From: Actinomycetes bacterium | GTDB taxonomy: Bacteria; Actinomycetota; Actinomycetes; Actinomycetales; Microbacteriaceae | Assembly: GCA_023390155.1 (NCBI GenBank) | Contig: JAEWDJ010000015.1 | Coordinates: 1 to 13,568 of the forward strand | DNA: 13,568 nucleotides | Direction: 5' to 3' | Shown here: positions 6,541 to 13,568 of the stretch, piece by piece | How the letters are laid out: every line of letters starts with the position of its first letter | Position numbering within the stretch: position 1 is the first letter of the stretch | Notes under the pieces: model-generated | The model's database searches: none | What the model saw: only the letters and a program-made list of their open reading frames with translations | What the model was told of the DNA's origin: nothing | Translations under genes and position numbers: made by a program

Positions 6541-7104
6541 ATGGCATCGACCGCTGACATCAAGAACGGCATCGTCCTCAACATCGACGGACAGCTCTGG
6601 AGCGTGATCGAGTTCCAGCACGTGAAGCCGGGCAAGGGTGGCGCGTTCGTCCGCACGAAGCTCAAGAACGTCACGACGGGCAAGACCGTCGACCGCACCT
6701 ACAACGCGGGCGCGAAGATCGACATCACCAACGTCGACCGCCGCGACTACCAGTACCTGTACCAGGACGGCGCCGACTTCGTCTTCATGGACACCAGCGA
6801 CTACGACCAGATCACCATCCCGGGCCCGATCGTCGGCGACGCCGCCAACTTCATGCTCGAGAACCAGAACGTGACCGTCGCGCTGCACGAGGGCTCGCCG
6901 CTCTACGTCGAGCTCCCGGCCTCCGTCGTGCTGGAGATCACCTACACCGAGCCGGGCCTGCAGGGCGACCGCTCGACCGGCGGCACCAAGCCCGCCACCG
7001 TCGAGACCGGCTACCAGATCCAGGTCCCGCTCTTCCTCGAGACCGGCACCAAGGTCAAGGTCGACACCCGCACGGGCGACTACCTCGGCCGCGTCAACGA
7101 CTAG
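6541..7104 (+). CDS. efp: Translation elongation factor P
   Basis: EF-P binds the ribosome between the P and E sites and rescues stalling at consecutive prolines. The 187-residue protein has the three beta-barrel domains of the family: an N-terminal KOW-like domain (about 1-62), a middle domain (about 66-125) and a C-terminal OB domain (about 127-187) containing GDRSTGGTKPATVETG and ending KVKVDTRTGDYLGRVN. The tip loop reads HVKPGKGGAFVRTK (27-40), putting Lys32 at the functional position. Actinobacterial EF-P studied so far is described as unmodified with a PGKGP loop; here residue 34 is Gly. ATG 6541 is fixed by the conserved MASTADIKNG start. The TAG stop overlaps the nusB GTG by one base, so the two are co-translated. 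No EF-P-modifying enzyme lies nearby. Confidence 0.97.
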   Translation: MASTADIKNGIVLNIDGQLWSVIEFQHVKPGKGGAFVRTKLKNVTTGKTVDRTYNAGAKIDITNVDRRDYQYLYQDGADFVFMDTSDYDQITIPGPIVGDAANFMLENQNVTVALHEGSPLYVELPASVVLEITYTEPGLQGDRSTGGTKPATVETGYQIQVPLFLETGTKVKVDTRTGDYLGRVND

Positions 7105-7523
7105 TGAGCGCCCGGACCAAGGCCCGCAAGCGCGCCCTCGACCTGCTCTACAGCGCCGATCTGCGTCAGCAGCCGCTCCGCCAGGCCCTCGCGGCCGAGG
7201 CGGAGCGCGCCGCGAACGAGCCAGCGCGTGAGGCCTCCTGGCTGTACGCGCGCGAGATCGTTGACGGCGTGATCGACCACCAGGACGAGATCGACGAGCA
7301 GATCGAGACCTACGCTCAGGGCTGGACGCTCGTGCGGATGCCCGCCGTCGACCGCGCGATTCTGCGCATCGGCGTGTGGGAGCTGCTCTTCAACGACGCG
7401 ATCCCCGAGGGCGTCGCGATCTCCGAGGCCGTAGAGGCCGCGACCGTGCTCTCCACCGACGACTCCGCCGGCTTCGTCAACGGCCTGCTCGCGAAGATCG
7501 CGCAGAGCAACACGACCAAATAG
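7104..7523 (+). CDS. nusB: Transcription antitermination factor NusB
   Basis: NusB pairs with NusE (ribosomal protein S10) on boxA RNA to prevent premature termination in rRNA operons. The 139-residue, all-helical protein shows the family landmarks: basic N-terminal ARKRALDLLYSAD (7-19), the core WTLVRMPAVDRAILRIGVWELL (74-95), IPEGVAISEAVEAA (100-113) and FVNGLLAKI (124-132). The GTG at 7104 shares its G with the efp TAG stop (TAGTG), supporting both the start and translational coupling. It ends in TAG 30 nt before the lipoprotein gene. Confidence 0.95.
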   Translation: MSARTKARKRALDLLYSADLRQQPLRQALAAEAERAANEPAREASWLYAREIVDGVIDHQDEIDEQIETYAQGWTLVRMPAVDRAILRIGVWELLFNDAIPEGVAISEAVEAATVLSTDDSAGFVNGLLAKIAQSNTTK

Positions 7524-7553
7524 CGCAGTACCCGCTCCGAACGAAGGGACGAC

Positions 7554-8261
7554 GTGAAGCGCACCCGCCGCATCCTCGCCTCCGCCGTGATCGCCGTCGC
7601 CTTGGCGGTCGGCGTCTCGGCCTGCTCGATGTTCGCCGACAGCTCGGTGCCGGTGGCGACGGATACGCCGCCGACCGGCGTCGACGGCGCCGTGAACTTC
7701 GACGGCCGCTACCTCACCGCCGGCACCGGTGCGAAGAAGGTCGACATCTGGTTCGACGCGATGTGCCCGGTCTGCGGCGCGTTCGAGAAGGCCAACGGCG
7801 ACACGCTGGAGAAGGCCGTCAAGGACGGCTCGATCACCCTGCGGCTGCACCCGCTCACCTTCCTCGACCGCCTGTCGAACGGCACGGGCTACTCGACGCG
7901 GGCGGCGGCGGCGCTGACCTGCGTCGGCGTGCACGACCCGTCTCGCGTGCTCGACTACTACCAGGCGCTCTTCACCGATCAGCCGGAGGAGAACTCCACC
8001 GGCCTGACGGACGAGCAGCTGGCGAAGCGGGCGACCGACCTCGGGATCACCGACATCTCGGGCTGCATCGACCGCAGCGGCTCGTACCAGGCGTGGGCGC
8101 AGGCGAACACCGCGCACTCGCAGAGCGGCCCCATCGAGGTGGACGGCACGAAGGTGCTGGACAGCATCGAGGGAACGCCGACCGTGCTCGTGGACGGCAA
8201 GCAGTTCACCGGGAGCATCAGCGACGCGGCGGCGTTCCGGAAGTTCCTCGACGACAAGTGA
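7554..8261 (+). CDS. DsbA-like thiol-disulfide oxidoreductase lipoprotein
   Basis: This is a predicted exported, lipid-anchored thioredoxin-fold protein of 235 residues. The N-terminus has basic residues (KRTRR), a hydrophobic segment (about 7-20) and a lipobox VSAC with Cys24 as the lipidation site. The active site CPVC (71-74) follows a beta strand VDIWFDAM, as in DsbA proteins. A helical insertion covers about 80-180, and the cis-Pro loop is GTPT (207-210, Pro209) before VLVDGKQF. Two more cysteines, Cys123 and Cys171, could form a second structural disulfide like the one described for the Mycobacterium tuberculosis DsbA. It probably makes or shuffles disulfides in secreted proteins. No DsbB or VKOR partner lies nearby. 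The GTG start at 7554 has an upstream AAGGGA (7543-7548). It sits between nusB and the pyr promoter with no obvious functional link to either. Confidence 0.85.
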   Translation: MKRTRRILASAVIAVALAVGVSACSMFADSSVPVATDTPPTGVDGAVNFDGRYLTAGTGAKKVDIWFDAMCPVCGAFEKANGDTLEKAVKDGSITLRLHPLTFLDRLSNGTGYSTRAAAALTCVGVHDPSRVLDYYQALFTDQPEENSTGLTDEQLAKRATDLGITDISGCIDRSGSYQAWAQANTAHSQSGPIEVDGTKVLDSIEGTPTVLVDGKQFTGSISDAAAFRKFLDDK

Positions 8262-8274
8262 GACGCGTCCGGGC

Positions 8275-8283
8275 TGATATGCT
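8275..8283 (+). promoter_or_regulatory. Promoter of the pyrR-pyrB-pyrC-carAB operon (extended -10)
   Basis: TGATATGCT (8275-8283) is an extended -10: TG, one base, then TATGCT, which fits TAnnnT. Transcription would begin near 8290, giving a leader of about 50 nt before pyrR that holds the PyrR-binding hairpin. There is no good -35, which is tolerable with an extended -10. Its position just after the lipoprotein stop (8261) and ahead of a PyrR-responsive leader supports it. Confidence 0.6.
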
Positions 8284-8298
8284 CGGACATCGACAGAC

Positions 8299-8340
8299 AT
8301 CCTTTAAGAGCCGTCCTGTGAGGCGGGGAAGGAGGTCGGC
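8299..8340 (+). promoter_or_regulatory. PyrR-binding leader hairpin overlapping the pyrR ribosome binding site
   Basis: CGTCCTGTGAGGCG (8312-8325) matches 12 of 14 positions of the PyrR-binding-loop consensus ARUCCNGNGAGGYU. The two differences form a C-G pair in place of A-U, so pairing is kept. Upper stem: 8311-8313 with 8324-8326 and 8315-8316 with 8322-8323, loop 8317-8321, U8314 bulged. A lower stem pairs TCCTT (8300-8304) with AAGGA (8329-8333), leaving a purine-rich AAGAG bulge (8306-8310), as in known PyrR loops. The lower stem includes the Shine-Dalgarno AAGGAGG (8329-8335), five bases before ATG 8341. No terminator follows. PyrR with UMP would therefore be expected to lock the RBS shut. 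Translational repression by PyrR is known in mycobacteria; applying it here is inference. Confidence 0.75.
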
Positions 8341-8910
8341 ATGACAGCGCGCACCGTGCTGCAACAGGCTGACATCGCCCGGGCGTTGACTCGCATCTCC
8401 CACGAGATCCTGGAGTCCAACCGGGGAACGAGAGACCTGGTGATCCTGGGCATTCCGACGCGCGGCGTCGAGCTCGCCCGCCGGATTGCCGACAACATCC
8501 AGCGCATCGAGCCGCAGGCCGTCGCCTCGCCCGCCGACATCGTCGGGGCGCTCGACGTGACGATGTACCGGGACGATCTCGCGCGCAACCCGATCCGGAC
8601 GCCGCAGCCCACCTCGCTGCCGGGTCCGATCGACGGCAAGACCGTCGTGCTGGTGGACGACGTGCTCTTCTCGGGGCGGACCATCCGCGCCGCGCTCGAC
8701 GCGCTGAACGACCTGGGCCGGCCACGCGCCGTGCGCCTTGCCGTGCTGGTCGACCGCGGCCACCGCGAGCTCCCCATCCGCGCCGACTTCGTGGGCAAGA
8801 ACCTGCCGTCGGCCGCCTCCGAGCGCATCTACGTGCGCCTGGACGGCGTGGACGGCCAGGAGTCGGTGACCATCGAGTCGCCCGAGGACGAGGCGGGGGC
8901 CGGCGCATGA
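8341..8910 (+). CDS. pyrR: Pyrimidine operon regulator PyrR / uracil phosphoribosyltransferase
   Basis: PyrR binds pyr mRNA when UMP/UTP is plentiful and in many species also converts uracil plus PRPP to UMP. The 189-residue protein has a type I phosphoribosyltransferase fold: GIPTRGVELARRI (37-49), LDVTMYRDDL (71-80), the PRPP-binding VVLVDDVLFSGRT (102-114) and VDRGHRELPIRADFVGKNLPS (137-157), the last rich in basic residues likely to touch RNA. ATG 8341 follows a strong SD (AAGGAGG 8329-8335) that lies inside the PyrR-binding hairpin, pointing to autoregulation of the gene and its downstream partners. The stop overlaps pyrB by 4 nt (ATGA). Confidence 0.97.
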   Translation: MTARTVLQQADIARALTRISHEILESNRGTRDLVILGIPTRGVELARRIADNIQRIEPQAVASPADIVGALDVTMYRDDLARNPIRTPQPTSLPGPIDGKTVVLVDDVLFSGRTIRAALDALNDLGRPRAVRLAVLVDRGHRELPIRADFVGKNLPSAASERIYVRLDGVDGQESVTIESPEDEAGAGA

Positions 8911-9857
8911 GGCATCTGCTGTCGACGAAGGGCCTCTCCCGCGAGGACGCGATCCGGCTGCTCGACGTCGCCGAGGACATGGCCGACGTGCAGGAGCGGG
9001 AGGTCAAGAAGCTGCCGACGCTGCGCGGCAAGACCGTCGTGAACCTGTTCTTCGAGGACTCCACGCGCACCCGCATCTCGTTCGAGGCAGCGGCGAAGCG
9101 CCTCTCGGCCGACGTGATCAACTTCTCCGCCAAGGGGTCGAGCGTCTCCAAGGGCGAGAGCCTCAAGGACACCGCGCAGACGCTCGCGGCGATGGGCGCG
9201 GACGCGGTCGTCGTGCGGCACGGGTCCTCCGGGGCGCCGCAGACGCTCGCGACGAGCGGCTGGATCGACGCGGGCATCCTGAACGCCGGCGACGGCACGC
9301 ACGAGCACCCTACGCAGGCGTTGCTCGACGCCTTCACGATGCGGCGGCGCGTGCACGGCGCGGGATCCCGCGGCCGCGACCTCGACGGCGTCACCGTGGC
9401 TATCGTGGGGGACATCCTGCACTCGCGGGTGGCGCGGTCGAACGTCTGGCTGCTCCGCACGCTCGGCGCGCAGGTGACGCTGGTCGCCCCGCCGACCCTG
9501 CTCCCGGTGGACGTGTCGGGCTGGCCCGCCGCGATCGGCTACGACCTGGACGCCGCGATCGACGCGGATCCGGACGTCGTGATGATGCTGCGCATCCAGG
9601 CGGAGCGCATGAACGCGGCGTTCTTCCCGAACCCGCGCGAGTACTCGCGGCGCTGGGGGCTGGACGAGGAACGGCTCGGCCGCCTCGGCACCGATAGCAT
9701 TGTGATGCACCCGGGCCCGATGAACCGAGGGCTGGAGATCTCCGCCGCAGCGGCGGACTCGCCCCGGTCGACGGTCAGGGAGCAGGTGGCGAACGGCGTC
9801 TCCGTGCGGATGGCGGCGCTCTATCTCCTGCTCTCCGGTGGCGAGCGGGAGGCGTAA
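8907..9857 (+). CDS. pyrB: Aspartate carbamoyltransferase catalytic subunit
   Basis: PyrB joins carbamoyl phosphate to aspartate, giving N-carbamoyl-L-aspartate. The 316-residue protein carries the carbamoyl phosphate site FEDSTRTRISFE (49-60), SAKGSSVSKGESLKDT (74-89) with the mobile-loop Lys, RHGSSGAP (104-111), GDGTHEHPTQALLD (128-141), the aspartate-domain GDILHSRVARSN (168-179) and HPGPMNRGLEI (268-278). The ATG at 8907 overlaps the pyrR stop (ATGA), giving translational coupling, so PyrR repression should pass to pyrB. No pyrI regulatory subunit is present, as is usual outside enterobacteria. Confidence 0.97.
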   Translation: MRHLLSTKGLSREDAIRLLDVAEDMADVQEREVKKLPTLRGKTVVNLFFEDSTRTRISFEAAAKRLSADVINFSAKGSSVSKGESLKDTAQTLAAMGADAVVVRHGSSGAPQTLATSGWIDAGILNAGDGTHEHPTQALLDAFTMRRRVHGAGSRGRDLDGVTVAIVGDILHSRVARSNVWLLRTLGAQVTLVAPPTLLPVDVSGWPAAIGYDLDAAIDADPDVVMMLRIQAERMNAAFFPNPREYSRRWGLDEERLGRLGTDSIVMHPGPMNRGLEISAAAADSPRSTVREQVANGVSVRMAALYLLLSGGEREA

Positions 9858-9864
9858 GACGACG

Positions 9865-11187
9865 ATGGACGAGAAACTGGCCGAGAAGTATGTGATCGCG
9901 GGCGCGACGCTCGCCGACGGCACGCGTGCCGACCTCCTGATCGACGACGGACGCATCGCGGAGGTGGGCTCCGGCCTGTCCGCCGCGGGCGCGTCGCGGA
10001 TCGACGCCGACGGGCTCCTGGCGCTGCCGGGCCTGGTCGACCTCCACACCCACCTGCGCGAGCCGGGCTACGAGCAGAGCGAGACCGTGCTGACGGGCAC
10101 GCGTGCCGCAGCGGCCGGCGGGTTCACCGCGGTCTTCGCGATGGCGAACACCTCGCCCGTCGCCGACACGGCCGGCGTGGTCGAGCAGGTGCTGAGCCTG
10201 GGGGAGGCCGCGGGCTACGCGACCGTCCGCCCGATCGGCGCCGTCACCGTCGGCCTCGAGGGCGAGCGCCTGGCCGAACTGGGCGCCATGGCCGACTCCC
10301 GGGCACGGGTGCGGGTCTTCTCCGACGACGGCAAGTGCGTCTCGGACCCGCTCCTCATGCGGCGCGCGCTCGAGTACGTGAAGGCCTTCGACGGCGTGAT
10401 CGCGCAGCACGCGCAGGAGCCGCGGCTGACGGTCGGCGCCCAGATGAACGAGGGCGCGCTCTCCGGCGAGCTGGGTCTCGCCGGCTGGCCGGCGGTCGCC
10501 GAGGAGTCGATCATCGCCCGTGACGTGCTCCTCGCGGAGCACGTGGGCTCGCGGCTGCATGTCTGCCACGTCTCGACGGCGGGCTCGGTCGACGTGATCC
10601 GCTGGGCGAAGGCCCGCGGGATCGACGTGACCGCGGAGGTCACCCCGCACCACCTGCTGCTGACCGAGGAGCTCGCCTCCGGCTACGACGCGCGCTACAA
10701 GGTGAACCCGCCGCTGCGCCGCGCGGAGGACGTGGAGGCGCTGCGCGCCGGACTCGCGGACGGGACGATCGACATCGTCGCGACCGACCACGCCCCGCAT
10801 CCGGTCGAGGCGAAGGACTGCGAGTGGGACGCCGCGGCGTTCGGCATGGTCGGGCTGGAGTCCGCCCTCTCGGTCGTGCAGTCGTCGGTGGTCGACAACG
10901 GCCTCCTCGACTGGGCCGACGTCGCCCGCGTGCTCTCGGCGACGCCGGCGCGGATCGGGCGCCTCGCGGGCCACGGCACTCCGATCGAGGCCGGAGCGCC
11001 GGCCGAGCTGTTCCTCTACGACCCGACCGCCTCCCGGAGCTTCGCCACCGGCGACCTGGCGGGCAAGGGCGTCAACTCGCCCTACCTGTCGATGACCCTG
11101 CCCGGGCGCGTCGTCGCGACGTTCCACCGCGGGTACGCCACGGTGCTCGACGGCGCCGTCGTCGAGCTGGAGGCCGCCCGTGGATAA
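9865..11187 (+). CDS. pyrC: Dihydroorotase (class I)
   Basis: PyrC reversibly cyclises carbamoyl aspartate to dihydroorotate. The 440-residue amidohydrolase has the metal motif DLHTHLREPG (59-68, His61 and His63), FSDDGK with Asp154 or Asp155 as bridging ligand, His182 (AQHAQEP), His235 (CHVSTAGS), NPPLR (281-285) and ATDHAPH with catalytic Asp308. This set and spacing match class I enzymes that use an Asp rather than a carboxylated Lys. ATG 9865 is chosen, seven bases after the pyrB stop, with GGGAGG at 9847-9852. A GTG at 9838 in the same frame would add nine residues overlapping pyrB and is less likely. The end overlaps the next gene by 8 nt (GTGGATAA). Confidence 0.96.
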   Translation: MDEKLAEKYVIAGATLADGTRADLLIDDGRIAEVGSGLSAAGASRIDADGLLALPGLVDLHTHLREPGYEQSETVLTGTRAAAAGGFTAVFAMANTSPVADTAGVVEQVLSLGEAAGYATVRPIGAVTVGLEGERLAELGAMADSRARVRVFSDDGKCVSDPLLMRRALEYVKAFDGVIAQHAQEPRLTVGAQMNEGALSGELGLAGWPAVAEESIIARDVLLAEHVGSRLHVCHVSTAGSVDVIRWAKARGIDVTAEVTPHHLLLTEELASGYDARYKVNPPLRRAEDVEALRAGLADGTIDIVATDHAPHPVEAKDCEWDAAAFGMVGLESALSVVQSSVVDNGLLDWADVARVLSATPARIGRLAGHGTPIEAGAPAELFLYDPTASRSFATGDLAGKGVNSPYLSMTLPGRVVATFHRGYATVLDGAVVELEAARG

Positions 11188-11719
11188 GCTCCTCCCCACC
11201 CTCGCGATCGTCGTCGTCCTCCTCGTGGTCCTGCTGCTCGCCCTCTGGGGCTGGCGACGACGGGTGCGGCGCGATGCGCCCGCGGGCGGCGGCTACCCGG
11301 CCCCCGCCCAGCCCGGTGCGCAGACCGCCGCGGCCGACGTGCTCTACGTCGCGACCACGAAGGCGGGGGAGCAGCTCGAGCGGCTCGCCCTGCCGGGTCT
11401 GACCTACCGCGGGAAGGGGACGCTCGCCGTCTCTCCCGACGGGGTCTCGATCCGGGTCGCCGGGGAGCAGCCCGTCTACATCCCCGCCTCGGCGCTCACC
11501 GGCGTCGGCGCGGCGACCTTCACCATCGACAGAGTGGTGGAGCGCGACGGACTGCTCCGGTTCGGATGGACCACCAGCGGCGGGATCCCAGCCGACAGCT
11601 ACTTCCGGGTCACCGACCCGGCCGGCCGCGACACGCTGACCGCGGCCATCCACGACATCCTCCCCGCGACGCCGGGGAGCACGACGGGCGGGGACCGCCC
11701 GGAAGATCAGGAGGTGTGA
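11180..11719 (+). CDS. Membrane-anchored PH-like protein of unknown function
   Basis: This 179-residue protein has one N-terminal membrane segment (about 4-24, almost all Leu/Val/Ile/Ala) followed at once by a basic patch (WRRRVRR, 25-31). By the positive-inside rule the C-terminal part is cytoplasmic. A Pro/Ala/Gly linker (about 33-51) leads to a beta-rich domain (about 53-162) containing LPGLTYRGKGTLAVSPDGVSI and VYIPASALTGVG, which looks like a bacterial pleckstrin-homology-type fold, and a polar tail. A small membrane protein occupies the same place between pyrC and carA in M. tuberculosis (Rv1382). The GTG start at 11180 overlaps the pyrC stop by 8 nt, and carA starts one base after the stop at 11719. 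No enzymatic motif is seen. A role in anchoring or regulating pyrimidine enzymes is only speculation. Confidence 0.8.
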   Translation: MDKLLPTLAIVVVLLVVLLLALWGWRRRVRRDAPAGGGYPAPAQPGAQTAAADVLYVATTKAGEQLERLALPGLTYRGKGTLAVSPDGVSIRVAGEQPVYIPASALTGVGAATFTIDRVVERDGLLRFGWTTSGGIPADSYFRVTDPAGRDTLTAAIHDILPATPGSTTGGDRPEDQEV

Positions 11720-11720
11720 C

Positions 11721-12883
11721 GTGACCGCAGAACCTGCAGTCCTCGTCCTCGAAGACGGCAAGCGGTACGTGGGCCGGGCCTACGGCGCCCGCGGCCGCAC
11801 GCTCGGCGAGGCCGTCTTCTCGACAGGCATGACCGGCTACCAGGAGACGCTGACCGACCCGTCCTACGCGGGGCAGATCGTCCTCATGACGGCGCCGCAC
11901 ATCGGCAACACCGGCACCAACGACGAGGACATGGAGTCCCGCCAGATCTGGGTCGCCGGCTACGTCGTGCGCGAGCCCAGCCGGATCGTCTCGAACTTCC
12001 GCGCGCAGCGCAGCCTCGACGACGACCTGGAGGCCCAGGGCATCGTCGGCATCAGCGGCATCGACACCCGCGCGGTCACCCGGCACATCCGCTCGGCGGG
12101 CGCGATGCGCTCCGGCATCTTCTCCGGCGCCGACTTCGAGCTCTCCGACGGGGAGCAGCTCGAGCTCGTGCGCTCCGGCGCCGGCATGGCGGGACGCAAC
12201 CTGTCGGCGGAGGTCTCGACCGTCGAGCCGTACACCATCCCCGCCGTGGGCGAGAAGGTCGGCTCGGTCGCCGTGCTCGACCTGGGCGTCAAGAAGTCGA
12301 CGCTCGAGAACCTCGCGGGCCGCGGCCTCGACGTGCACGTGCTCCCGCAGCAGGTGTCCGCGCAGGACGTGCTCGATCTCGGCGTCTCCGCGCTGTTCTT
12401 CTCGAACGGCCCGGGCGACCCGCAGGCCTCCGATCGCCACGTGGCCCTCCTGCAGGAGACCCTCCGCGCCGGCCTGCCCTACTTCGGCATCTGCTTCGGC
12501 AACCAGCTGCTCGGCCGCGCGCTCGGGCTCTCGACCTACAAGCTCCCGTTCGGCCACCGCGGGATCAACCAGCCGGTGCTCGACAAGCGCACCGGACGGG
12601 TGGAGATCACGGCGCAGAACCACGGCTTCGCGGTCAAGGCGCCGATCGACGCCGCGTTCGACTCGCCCGCCGGCTTCGGCAAGGTCGAGGTCAGCCACTT
12701 CAGCCTGAACGACAACGTGGTGGAGGGCCTCAACTGCCTCGACCTCAACGCGTTCAGCGTCCAGTACCACCCCGAGGCGGCGGCCGGTCCGCACGACGCC
12801 AACTACCTCTTCGACCGCTTCCTCAGCATGATCACGGGTCGCGAGACCACCGACGCTGAGCCCACCAAGGAGGCCGGCGCCTG

Positions 12884-12884
<1 letters not shown>
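11721..12884 (+). CDS. carA: Carbamoyl phosphate synthetase small (glutaminase) subunit
   Basis: CarA hydrolyses glutamine and channels ammonia to CarB for carbamoyl phosphate synthesis, feeding both pyrimidines and arginine. The 387-residue product has the N-terminal CPSase_sm domain (about 1-140, with FSTGMTGYQETLTDPSY at 33-49) and a C-terminal class I glutamine amidotransferase domain. The latter has FFSNGPGDPQ (226-235), the nucleophile Cys258 in YFGICFGNQLLG (254-265), HGFAV (301-305) and the catalytic YHPEA (349-353, His350 and Glu352). The GTG at 11721 has a strong SD AGGAGGTG (11709-11716) that overlaps the end of the preceding gene. The stop overlaps carB by one base (TGATG). Confidence 0.97.

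Positions 12885-13568
<684 letters not shown>

Noticed and set aside
9838..9864. Alternative GTG start of pyrC nine codons upstream
   Set aside because: The extra residues (MASGRRKTT) lie inside pyrB's reading frame and are not typical of dihydroorotases; ATG 9865 has a usable SD and proper spacing.

Overview
This is a 13.6 kb, very GC-rich stretch with all 16 genes on the + strand, packed with 1-, 4- and 8-nt stop/start overlaps. The strong G/C third positions, frequent GTG starts, aro-efp-nusB-pyr-car gene order and several -10-like hexamers placed 6-7 nt before a start codon all point to an actinobacterium. I infer a member of the Microbacteriaceae or a close relative; the genus cannot be fixed by reading alone.

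Layout. (1) Positions 2-1444: mltG, a membrane-anchored lytic transglycosylase, overlapping aroE by 8 nt. (2) Positions 1437-6435: shikimate pathway block aroE, aroC, aroK, aroB, a small DUF3052-like gene, and aroQ (type II dehydroquinase). AroB, AroQ, AroE, AroK and AroC cover five of the seven steps to chorismate; the first step (DAHP synthase) and EPSP synthase (AroA) are not here. (3) Positions 6541-7523: efp and nusB, for translation of polyproline stretches and rRNA antitermination. (4) Positions 7554-8261: a DsbA-like thiol-disulfide lipoprotein. (5) Positions 8341 to the right edge: pyrimidine block pyrR, pyrB, pyrC, a small membrane-anchored PH-like protein, carA and the start of carB (cut by the window). 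It encodes carbamoyl phosphate synthetase, aspartate transcarbamoylase, dihydroorotase and their regulator.

Regulation visible in the sequence. An extended -10 (TGATATGCT) lies about 60 nt before pyrR. Its leader carries a PyrR-binding-loop motif (TCCTGTGAGG). The leader can fold so that the pyrR Shine-Dalgarno sits in the lower stem, which suggests PyrR-UMP represses translation rather than controlling a terminator. Weaker promoter candidates precede aroC and aroQ (both would give leaderless mRNAs) and efp. I saw no intrinsic terminator, so read-through between blocks is plausible.

This is mostly conserved housekeeping DNA, and I found no convincing new defence, mobile or biosynthetic system. 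The points most worth a second look are the roughly 155-residue acidic-then-basic N-terminal extension of AroE, which contains a five-copy 15-bp in-frame repeat; the SD-sequestering PyrR leader; an EF-P tip loop reading PGKGG where PGKGP is the known actinobacterial form; and three poorly characterised small proteins embedded in the operons.
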